Source: Chamaelirium japonicum
Lineage: Eukaryota > Streptophyta > Magnoliopsida > Liliales > Melanthiaceae
Length of the DNA: 64,000 bases
Direction of reading: 5' to 3'
NCBI GenBank assembly: GCA_947650365.1
Contig: CANTAL010000024.1
Location: forward strand, 1,831,001-1,895,000
The position numbers and the translations under genes are program-made. The notes under the pieces were generated by a model that did not search any database, had not been told where the DNA came from, and saw only the letters and a program-made list of their open reading frames with translations. The stretch's first letter is position 1. Each line of letters starts with the position of its first letter. Positions 32,255-42,567 of the stretch are shown here, piece after piece.

Positions 32255-33910
32255 TTACTTCAATCGACCTGGTTCCTTGTTAGCGAGGTAGCCATCGAGC
32301 CGCCCTTCTTGGATCAGGTCTTCGATGTGATGCTTTAGCTTTCGACATGTAGAGATTGGGTGGCCATGGCTGCGATGGAACTCATAGTAGGCTGTCGCAT
32401 CTCCCGCCTGGTCAAAATTTGGAGGGAGAGGCTGCGGCCATTTGCAAAAGGGCTCATTCTGTGAATAGGCGAAGATGTCTTCAATGGAGGTGTTTAGCTC
32501 AGTGAATACCCTTTGCTCCCCTGGAGTTCGCCTCTTCCCTGCTGGAGGGGCCTTCGGATCCTCATTGTACCTTTTGGTTTGTACCTTTTGGTCGGACGCG
32601 GCATTGGCAGACTTCTTGTAGTGTGCATCCCTCGGGGCTTCATCATCCTTCTTGTGTCGAGTATCGCAAGGTTTGCGTGGCTCATGTAGTCTTCTGGCTC
32701 GCTAATTGTCTTCCACCTCTATCTCCCGTTGTATGCGCTTGAACATTGTCTCCAAGGTACTGGAAGGATGTCGGATGAAGTCGGTGTAGACGTGGAGCTC
32801 TGGCCGGACAGCATTCTGGAATGCCAACATGATGGCCTCCTTATTATGGGACCGACCGGTGAGCTCAGAGTGCTCATTATGAAACCTCATCGTGAAGCTC
32901 CATAGAGACTCATCGGAGCCCATCTTCAGCCGGTAGAGTGTATCCAGCTTCTTTTCCGGCTTTAAGTTTAGCCGGTAATGGTCCATGAAGAGTTCAGCCA
33001 ATTCTTTGAATGTGGTCACCGTACCAGTAGGCAGTGTGTAGTACCAGTCGAGGCCAGGTCCCTCGAGGCTTCCCGCAAACATACGGCAAAGAACATGGTT
33101 CTCATACTCGTAGGGCGTCAGGGCCTGCTTGTAGGCTAGGATATGGAGAGCAGGGTCTCCCTGGATGCAGTTAAACTTTGGTAGGCTCGGTGTTCGCCAA
33201 CCCATAGGAAATGGTGTTGCAAGAACCTTGGGATATAGTGGCCCCACCGAGGTGATTAGCTGCCTACGGTCTTGATGGCGGCGTCCCACGTCGGCAGTAT
33301 GCCTTAGTCAGTTGAGCAGCTCACGGGCATCTGTTGCTTTCGTGTGCGAAGGGATAGAATGTCTAGTAGACCCTATTGACTAAGGTGATCCTTCTCCACG
33401 ATAGCTGGGCACACTGTTGACGTCGAGGCGATCCTATACCGTTTGCCTTGGAGCTTGTGTGGATACCTGACGCATCTCGATACGCGGCACATGTGGTTCT
33501 TCAAGATGATGACTCACGGCTGGGCAAGTCCTTGGTTGGTCTTCATCAGTAGCTAGAGAGTTATGGGCCACAATCCCCGCTCTTTCAGCCGCCTTCTTTA
33601 GAGAATCCCTCTCTTGCTCGAGGGCCGCATTCTTCTTGAGGAGATTTAGCAGCTGGAAATCAGCAGCCGAGATCTCGTATGTAGCCTAAGGCTTGCTCCC
33701 TTGAATAGTGTGTTCTTTGCCAGATCGACGCCTCGGGGATGACGGGTCTCGCTGATCACTGTGCCCTTCTGGATGGCTGCCTTGCGGCCCCAGCCGCTCC
33801 CGAACATTTCTTCGATTGGTTGCAACCGAGACTTCTTGCTCTTCTTGGATCAGCATATCGTTTGTTCGTTCAGCACCCGCCTTTGGTGGGTTGGTGCTGG
33901 CCCTCACCAT
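32255..33910 (-). pseudogene. gag: gag of element 3 (broken, no pol follows)
   Basis: The start is ATG at 33910 (MVRASTNPPK). One frame runs to TAA at 32255-32257, interrupted only by in-frame stops (33686-33688, 32702-32704 and a few between about 33560 and 33300). After the start comes a predicted coiled coil (FQLLNLLKKNAALEQERDSL, near 33650), clearly homologous to that of element 2. The capsid-like domain follows (WRTPSLPKFNCIQGDP, FAGSLEGPGLDWYY, FHNEHSEL, about 33210-32710), then a basic linker and a finger-like YYEFHRSHGHPISTC (about 32390-32340). About 550 codons in all, full gag length. The next 5 kb in element order has no protease or pol. A gag-only element can supply its own packaging protein but needs polymerase and integrase in trans. 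Confidence 0.88.
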
Positions 33911-34025
33911 TGAGCGTGTTGATATCGGCGTGATGAAGGCGTTGAGGTTGATTTGGAGGACTTGTGGCTCATCACCACAAGCTGAACAGGAGTCGATAGA
34001 GGTGTGGGTAAGACCTCTATCGATA

Positions 34026-34042
34026 TCCCACAGACGGCACCA
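34026..34042 (-). other. Primer-binding site of element 3
   Basis: Minus-strand TGGTGCCGTCTGTGGGA lies a few bases inside the 5' LTR. It differs from element 2 only at the fourth base (T for C), likely a transition. The leader 34025-33911 lies between it and gag. Confidence 0.8.
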
Positions 34043-34047
34043 AAGAT

Positions 34048-34659
34048 TATGGGGGGAAATTTCTGAGCCGCCTTGATCGAGAATCCCACCCCACAGCCTT
34101 GATTGAATTTGATAGTTTATAGAGTTAGAGATTATAGAGTTGAGAAGGAGAGAGATGACACACGGAGTTGTTGTCGAAGTTTGGTCTTACGACCTACGTC
34201 TCTGGGCGAGAGGTGCCACCTAATCTTCACTATAATATAAATATAAAGTGTTGGGTGTTCTCTCGACAGGCCGAGAGAAGCTTTTTACCGTGGGGGTTGC
34301 ACGGAGCAACAAGGAAAGAAACTAGGAGGAGAGAAGTAAGCTCTTGCATTTGCTCTGGATCTGGAATCCCTCTTCCTCTGATCGAATAACCAACCCTTTT
34401 TCTGGATGCCTTGGGGGTCCTTTTATAGCATAGGCACGTGCCCGATATGGCAGTGATGACGTAGTGCTGATGATGTGGCACTGGTTCTGGGCCTCCTTGC
34501 TGGGCCCTTATTGGGCCGTTGTTCGGGCCCAATAAGGGGGAGGGCTTGATCTGCGAGCCCCGTAGAGTGGGCCCATGAACCCGGGCGGGCTTACCCACTT
34601 GGGCCGTTGCGCGGGCCCATGCCGCTCTGATCCGGTCCGGTACAATTTTTGCACCCACA
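34048..34659 (-). mobile_element. 5' LTR of element 3
   Basis: 612 bp on the minus strand, from TGTGGGTGCAAAAATT at 34659 to CCCCATA at 34048. TATAAAAG (minus) lies at 34420-34427. It is followed on the plus side by the TSD copy GGTAG (34660-34664) and by array sequence. Confidence 0.92.
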
Positions 34660-34664
34660 GGTAG

Positions 34665-34822
34665 TATATTATTTATAGGGTAAGCTTACTTAGGGCCTAA
34701 GCAATCTATGGGAAACCCTAATCCATGGGAGAGATCCGATGGTGGACAGCCATCCGATCGAACGATCTCATAACAGTTGTAATATTTTAATTTTTTTTTT
34801 AAAAAAAATATTAATTATTTTT
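34665..34822 (-). mobile_element. Rest of the small LTR split by element 3
   Basis: It continues from 12677-12733. Read on the minus strand it contains the LTR core and the upstream part (GATCGTTCGATCGGATGG). It ends near AAGCAAAAAATTT, before the expected TGAGGCACACC tip, so the tip is lost or diverged. Confidence 0.7.
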
Positions 34823-35225
34823 CAAGCAAAAAATTTGTTTATTTAAATTAATTATTTTACTAAAAACTTAATTTATAAATTTTTTAAATTATTAAATAAT
34901 TTAAATGAAGATAAATAAAAGAGAAGAAGTCTTGCTCCAGTCCATTCACCACGGGTATAGATGCGAAGTAAAAAGGAATCTAAATTCTAAAACTTCACTT
35001 CTCAATAGTATTATCTCAACGTTACTATGATTATCATAGTAAATTATCTTCTCTCTTTGTTTTAATTAAATGATTAATTTAATTAACAAATTATAGTAGC
35101 AACACTCCACTTAATTATCATAGTAATAAAATAAAGTAAGAAGAGAGAAGATAATTAAATATTTATTTGATTATTTAATTATTTACCTATTTAATTTATT
35201 AAATAATTAAATTAATTAAATAGAA
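34823..35225. repeat. AT-rich array internal sequence
   Basis: Mostly A and T. A piece of the internal tail lies at about 34920-35000, and the phrase CTCAACGTTACTATGATTATCATAGTAA (shown here in parts: CTCAACGTTACTATG, ATTATCATAGTAA) begins near 35017. This phrase marks the join between tail and AT-rich core in the small element. No gene. Confidence 0.6.
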
Positions 35226-36574
35226 GAGAAATGAAGACAAAAGAGAGAGAAGAAGAGAGAAGATAATGGAGAGATAAACGAAGATAGAAGAGAGAAGAAG
35301 TCCCGCTCCAGTCCATTAGCCATGGGTATAAGTGTGAAGTAAGAAGAAATCTAAATTTGAAAACTCTACTTCTATCTTCGTTTCTTTCTCCATTTTCTTA
35401 CGATTGGTCGGCTAGGCTCGATATGTTCGTGCTGATAACATGTTAAGAGATGGGAGAAAGAATGAAGAGAATGGAGAGATAAACGAAGAGAAAAGAGAGA
35501 AGAAGTACTGCTCTCTCTAGTTTAAAATAATTTTCTATCTCTTTTCTATCAATACTTATTTATTTTATTTTATATTATAAGATAAAGATAGAGAAATAAA
35601 GAAAACGGGGAGAGAAATAGGGAGAGAAACAAAAGATAACGTGTTATAAGATGGGAGAAAGAGAAAGCCGTCAAATATGCCCTACCCTAAAGGGGTCATA
35701 TATTATTTATAGGGTAAGTAGTGTGAGATGGGAGAAAGAGAGAGCCGTCAAACGTGCCCTACCCTAAAGGGGTCGAATATTATTTATAGGGTAAACTTAC
35801 TTAGGGCCTAAGAATTCTATGGGAAACCCTAATCCATGGGAAAAGAGAGAAGAGAACAGAGAAATTTAATTATATTATTGAAAAGTAAAGTTGTGGAATT
35901 TAGATTCCTTCTTAATTAAACTAGATATGTTATCAGCACGAACATATCGAGCCCAGCCGACCAGTTGCAAGAAAACAGAGAGAGAAACAAAGACAGAAGT
36001 GGAGTTTTGGAATTTGGATTCTACCTTACTTTACACCTATACCCATGGCCAATGGACTGGAGCATGACTTCTTCTCTCTTCATTTATCTCTTTATTCTCT
36101 TCTCTCTTCTTCTCTCTCTCCTGTCTTCGTTTTTCTCTCCATTTTCTTGCGACTGGTCGACTGGGCTTGACATGTTTGTACTGATAACGTATTATGATTT
36201 GGGAGAAAGAGATAGAGCCGTCAAATATGCCCTACCCTAAAGGGGTCATGTATTATTTATAGGGTACACATACTTAGAGCCTAAGCAATCTATGGGAAAT
36301 CCTAATCCATAGGAGAAGAGAGAAGAGAACGTAGATATTTAATTATATTATTGAGAAGTAGAGTTTTGGAATTCAGATTCCTTCTTACTTCAAACCTATA
36401 CCCATGGCCAATGTACTGGAGCAGAACTTCTTCTTTTTTTGTTTATCTCTCTGTTCTCTTCTCTTTTCGTCTCTCTCTTCTATCTTTGTTTCTATCTTCG
36501 TTTTCTTGTGACTAGTCCGCTAGGCTCGATATGTTCATGTAGATAACGTGTTATGAGATGGAAGAAAGAGAGAG

Positions 36575-39321
36575 CCGTCAAACCTGCCCCACCATAAAGG
36601 GGTCATATAAATATTAAGAAGTGGTGTTTTGGAATTTAGATTCATTCTTACTTCAAATCTATACCCATGGCCAATGGACTGGAGCAGGACTTCTTCTCTC
36701 TTCTATCTTCGTTTATCTCTCCGTTATTTTCTTTCTTCTTCTCTCTCTTCTATCTTCGTTTCTCTCTCTGTTTTCTTGTGACTGGTCGGTTGGGCTCGAT
36801 ATGTTCATGCTAATAACGTATTATGAGATGGGATAAAGAGAGAGTCATCAAACTTACCCTACCCTAAAGGGGTCATATATTATTTATAGGGTAAGCTTAC
36901 TTAGGGCCTAAGCAATCTATGAGAAACCCTAATCTATGGGAGAAGAAAGAAGAGAAAGGAGAGATTTAATTATATTATTGAGAAGTCGAGTTTTGGAATT
37001 TAGATTTCTTCTTACTTCACACCTATACCCATGGCGAATGGACTGAAACAAGACTTCTTCTCTCTTCTCTTTTCATTTATCTCTTCGTTCTCTTCTCACT
37101 TGTCATAACATATTATCAGCACGAACATGTCGAGCCCAGCCGACCAGTAATAAGAAAACGGAAAGAGAAACAAAGACAGAAGTGAGAGAAGAAGAGATAA
37201 GAGAATGGAAAGATAAACGAAAAGAGAAGAGAGAAGAAGTCCTGCTCCAGTCCATTGGCCACGGGTATAGGTATGAAGTAAGAATGAATCAAAATTCCGA
37301 AACTCCATAGAATAAAGAAAAGAAGAGAGAAGAGAACGGAGAGATAAATGAAGTTAGAAGAGAAAAGAAGTCCTACTCCAGTCCATTGGCCATGGGTATA
37401 GGTGTGAAGTAGGAAGGAATCTAAATTCCAAAACTCTATTTCTATCTTCGTTTCTCTCTCTATTTTCTTGTGACTGGTCGGTTGGGCTCGATGTTTTCAT
37501 ACTGATAACGTGTTATGAGATGGGAGAAAGAGAGAGCCGTCAAACGTGCCCCTTCCTAAAGGGGTCGTATATTATTTGTAGGGTAAGCTTAATTAGGGCC
37601 ACCGTCGAACCTCTCCTATGGATTAGGATTTCCTATAGATTGCTTAGGCCCTAAGTAATCTTACCTTATAAATAATATATGACCCTTTTAGGGTGGGACA
37701 CATTTGACGGCTCTCTCTTTCTCCCATCTCATAACAAGTTATCAGTACGAACATGTCGAGCCCAGCCGACCAGTCATAAGAAAACGGGGAGAGAAACGAA
37801 GACAAAAGTGGAGTTTAGGAATTTATATTCCTTCTTATGTCACACCTATACCCGTGGCCAATGGACTAGAGTAGGACTTCTTCTCTCTTCATTTATCTCT
37901 TCATTTATCTCTCCATTCTCTTCTCTCTTCTTATCTCTCTTATGTGGAGTTTTGGAATTTAGATTCCTTCTTACTTTACAGCTATATGCGTGGCTAATGG
38001 ACTGAAGCAGGACTTCTATCTTCTCTCTTCGTTTATCTCTCTGGTATCTTCTCTCTTTTCTATCATCTTTTCTCTTTCTGTTTTCATATGACTGGTTGGT
38101 TAGGTTCGACATGTTCATGTTGATAATGTGTTGTGAGAAGAAAGAAGAGAACGGAGAGACAAACGAAGAGAGAAGAGAGAAGAAGTCATGTTCCAGTCCA
38201 TTCGCCACAGGTATAGGTGTGAATTAAGAAAGATTCTAAATTCCAAAACTCCACTTCTCAATAATATAATTAAATCTCTTCATTCTTTTTTCTCTTCGTC
38301 TATGGATTAGGGTTTCCTATAGATTGCTTAGGCCCTAAGTAAGCTTTTCCTTTAAATAATATACGACCCCTTTAGGATGGGGCACGTTTGACGGCTCTCT
38401 CTTTCTCCCATCTCACAGCATATTATCAGTATGAATATGTCGAGCCTAGCCGACCAGTCGTAAGAAAATAGTAAGAGAAATGAAGACAGAAGTGGAGTTT
38501 TGGTATTCATATTCCTTGTTACTTCACACTTATACCCGTGGCCAATGTACTGGAGCAGGACATCTTCTCTTTTCTCTCTTCATTTATCTCTCTGTTCGCT
38601 TCTCACTTCTTATCTCTCTTCTATCTTCGTTAAACTCCACTTCTTCTCTATATAAACGGATAGAGAAACGAAGACAAAAGAGAAAGAAAAAGAGAGAAGA
38701 AAATGGAGAGATAAACGAAGAGAGAAGAAGTCCTGCTCCAGTCCATTGGCCACGGCTATAGGTGTGAAGTTCTCTATTTTCTCTTTATTTATCTCTCTAT
38801 TCTCTTCTCGCTTCTTATCTCTCTTCTGTCTTCGTTAAACTCCTCTTCTTCTCTCAATAAATGGATAAAGAAACATAGACAGAAGTAAAAGAAGAAGAGA
38901 AAAGAGAACGGAAAGATAAACAAAGAGAAAAGAGTGAAAAAGTCCTGCTCTAGTCTATTGGCCACGGGTATAAGTGCGAAGTAAGAAGGAATTTAAATTC
39001 CAAAACTCCACTTCTGTCTTCGTTTCTCTTTCTGTTTTCTTGCGACTGGTCCGCTGGGCTCGATATATTCGTGCTGATAAAGTGTCATGAGATGGGAGAA
39101 AGGAAGAGCCGTCAAACGTGCCCCACCCTAAAGGGGTCATATATTATTTATAGGATAAGGTTACTTAGGTCCTAAGCAATCTATGGGAAACCCTAATCCA
39201 TGGGAGAAGAGAGAAGAGAATAGAGAGATTTAATTATATTATTTAGAAGTAGAGTTTTGGAATTTAGATTCCTTCTTACTTCACACCTATACCCGTGGCA
39301 AATGGACTGGAGCAATATTTC
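36575..39321. repeat. Segmental duplication, copy A (about 2.7 kb)
   Basis: It matches 39833-42567 almost base for base, including odd details such as ACCATAAAGGGG near the start, GGGCCACCGTCGAACCTC at 37597 and 40857, and CATTCTTTTTTCTCTTCGTC near 38280 and 41530. The offset is 3260 at the start and 3248 at the end, mainly because of a 12-base tandem difference at about 37890. Confidence 0.85.
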
Positions 39322-39832
39322 TTCCGCAATGGCCAGTAATATGTAATAATCTTATTGAGAGTATATTACTGAGCTATTTAAAAATTAACCACAAAGGCTT
39401 TAAGCTTTGGATTATGTTTTGTTTCAGGTGGTAATCTGTGACAATCATGATAATTAATAGTAGGGCTTGAACTTTTGACATCCTTCGAGCGGGTGCATCA
39501 CACGTGTGCGGAGACGGGATGAGAGTGGAACTGCGGTTAAATCCTGGTGGTCAAGGCGGCTCTCAGGTTGTTGATTGGTTGCTGGTTGAGTCATAGGGTT
39601 TCCTCCTTGCACTGCAGGAGTGATGGGGACCTCATGATTGATGTGGCGTAGGCTTATGTGGCGATGATGTGGTTAAGGGCGAACGAATTCCGTGGTTATC
39701 TATATAACATGTGAAGGATGAAAGATAGTTTGGGGAGGTAAGTGGCAGGTTTATCATGGGGAATGATAACGGCTAGGCTGTATTTCGAGGGTTATGGTGA
39801 GTGCAATTTATCAATCAAAAGGAAGGGGAGAA
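39322..39832. other. Unique 511-bp island between duplicated array segments
   Basis: The only sizeable stretch of the right block with no array sequence. It begins after GGAGCAATATTTC and ends before CCGTCAAACGTGCCCC. It is of mixed composition, with GAGCGGGTGCATCACACGTG and GTTGATTGGTTGCTGG phrases and a CTATATAA at about 39700. No open frame, inverted ends or target duplication were recognised. It looks like filler DNA at the duplication joint, or a fragment of another element. Confidence 0.6.
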
Positions 39833-42567
39833 AACCGTCAAACGTGCCCCACCATAAAGGGGTCATATAAATATTAAGAAGTGGTGTTTTAGAATTTAGA
39901 TTCATTCTTACTTCAAATCTATACCCGTGGCCAATGGACTGGAGCAGGACTTCTTCTCTCTTCTATCTTCGTTTATCTCTCTGTTATTTTCTTTCTTCTT
40001 CTCTCTCTTCTGTCTTCGTTTCTCTCTCCGTTTTCTTGTGACTGGCCGGTTGGGCTCGATATGTTCGTGCTGATAACGTATTATGAGATGGGATAAAGAG
40101 AGAGTCGTCAAACTTACCCTACCCTAAAGGGGTCATATATTATTTATAGGGTAAGCTTACTTAGGGCCTAAGCAATCTATGAGAAAACCCTAATCTATGA
40201 GAGAAGAAAGAAGAGAAAGGAGAGATTTAATTATATTATTGAGAAGTCGAGTTTTGGAATTTAGATTTCTTCTTACTTCACACCTATACCCATGGCGAAT
40301 GGACTGAAGCAAGACTTCTTCTCTCTTCTCTCTTCATTTATCTCTTCGTTCTCTTCTCACTTGTCATAACATATTATCAGCACGAACATGTCGAGCCCAG
40401 CCGACCAGTAATAAGAAAACGGAGAGAGAAACAAAGACAGAAGTGAGAGAAGAAGAGATAAGAGAATGGAAAGATAAACGAAAAGAGAAGAGAGAAGAAG
40501 TCCTGCTCCAGTCCATTGGCCACGGGTATAGGTATGAAGTAAGAATGAATCTAAATTCTGAAACTCCATAGAATAAAGAAAAGAAGAGAGAAGAGAACGG
40601 AGAGATAAATGAAGTTAGAAGAGAAAAGAAGTCCTACTCCAGTCCATTGGCCATGCGTATAGGTGTGAAGTAAGAAGAAATCTAAATTCCAAAACTCTAT
40701 TTCTATCTTCGTTTCTCTCTCCATTTTCTTGTGACTGGTCGGTTGGGCTCGATATTTTCATACGATAACGTGTTATGAGATGGGAGAAAGAGAGAGCCGT
40801 CAAACGTGCCCCTTCCTAAAGGGGTCGTATATTATTTATAGGGTAAGCTTAATTAGGGCCACCGTCGAACCTCTCTCATTAATTATGATTTTCTATAGAT
40901 TGCTTAGGCCCTAAGTAATCTTACCTTATAAATAATATATGATCCTTTTAGGGTGGGGCACATTTGACGGCTCTCTCTTTCTCCCATCTCATAACAAGTT
41001 ATCAGTACGAACATGTCGAGCCCAGCCGACCAGTCATAAGAAAACGGGGAGAGAAACGAAGACAAAAGTGGAGTTTAGGAATTTATATTCCTTCTTATGT
41101 CACACCTATACCCGTGGCCAATGGACTAGAGTAGGACTTCTTCTCTCTTCATTTATCTCTCCATTCTCTTCTCTCTTCTTATCTCTCTTATGTGGAGTTT
41201 TGGAATTTAGATTCCTTCTTACTTTATAGCTATATGCGTGGCCAATGGACTGAAGCAGGACTTCTATCTTCTCTCTTCGTTTATCTCTCTGTTATCTTCT
41301 CTCTTTTCTATCATCTTTTCTCTTTCTGTTTTCATATGACTGGTTGGTTAGGTTCGACATTTTCATGTTGATAATGTGTTGTGAGAAGAGAGAAGAGAAC
41401 GGAGAGACAAACGAAGAGAGAAGAGAGAAGAAGTCATGTTCCAGTCCATTCGCCACAGGTATAGGTGTGAATTAAGAAAGATTCTAAATTCCAAAACTCC
41501 ACTTCTCAATAATATAATTAAATCTCTTCATTCTTTTTTCTCTTCGTCTATGGATTAGGGTTTCCTATAGATTGCTTAGGCCCTAAGTAAGCTTTTCCTA
41601 TAAATAATATACGACCCCTTTAGGGTGGGGCACGTTTGACGGCTCTCTCTTTCTCCCATCTCACAGCATGTTATCAGTATGAATATGTCGAGCCTAGCCG
41701 ACCAGTCGTAAGAAAATAGTAAGAGAAATGAAGACAGAAGTGAAGTTTTGGTATTCATATTCCTTCTTACTTCACACTTATACCCGTGGCCAATGAACTG
41801 GAGCAGGACATCTTCTCTTTTCTCTCTTTATTTATCTCTCTGTTCGCTTCTCGCTTCTTATCTCTCTTCTATCTTCGTTAAACTCCACTTCTTCTCTATA
41901 TAAACGGATAGAGAAACAAAGACAAAAGAGAAAGAAAAAGAGAGAAGAAAATGGAGAGATAAACGAAGAGAGAAGAAGTCCTGCTCCAGTCCATTGGCCA
42001 CGGCTATAGGTGTGAAGTTCTCTATTTTCTCTTTATTTATCTCTCTATTCTCTTCTCGCTTCTTATCTCTCTTCTGTCTTTGTTAAACTCCTCTTCTTCT
42101 CTCAATAAATGGATAAAGAAACATAGACAGAAGTAAAAGAAGAAAAGAAAAGAGAACGGAAAGATAAACAAAGAGAAAAGAGTGAAAAAGTCTTGCTCTA
42201 GTCTATTGGCCACGGGTATAAGTGCGAAGTAAGAAGGAATTTAAATTCCAAAACTCCACTTCTGTCTTCGTTTCTCTTTCTGTTTTCTTGCGACTGGTCC
42301 GCTGGGCTCGATATATTCGTGCTGATAAAGTGTTATGAGATGGGAGAAAGGAAGAGCCGTCAAACGTGCCCCACCCTAAAAGGGTCATATATTATTTATA
42401 GGATAAGCTTACTTAGGTCCTAAGCAATCTATGGGAAACTCTAATCCATGAGAGAAGAGAGAAGAGAATAGAGAGATTTAATTATATTATTTAGAAGTGG
42501 AGTTTTGGAATTTAGATTCCTTCTTACTTCATACCTATACCCGTGGCGAATGGACTGGAGCAATATT
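39833..42567. repeat. Segmental duplication, copy B (about 2.7 kb)
   Basis: Second copy of 36575-39321. It contains the same order and orientation of about eight array pieces. Scattered substitutions and a few small indels separate the copies. Confidence 0.85.

Larger units (their letters stand above)
12734..34659 (-). mobile_element. Element 3: gag-only Tat-related LTR retrotransposon, split by element 2
   Basis: Two 612-bp LTRs in minus orientation bound this element, with its 5' LTR on the right (34048-34659). After removing element 2 and one TSD copy, its length is about 8.7 kb. In element order it has a PBS, a gag gene (33910-32255), a 107-bp tandem array, a 67-bp array, a roughly 120-bp hairpin array, a GC-rich stretch, CT-rich repeats, a PPT and the 3' LTR. 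No protease, RT, RNase H or integrase similarity was seen, so it is non-autonomous. LTR tips, PBS and PPT match element 2 closely. It resembles known pairs such as rice RIRE2 and Dasheng in kind. The target was a small LTR of the array. Confidence 0.88.
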
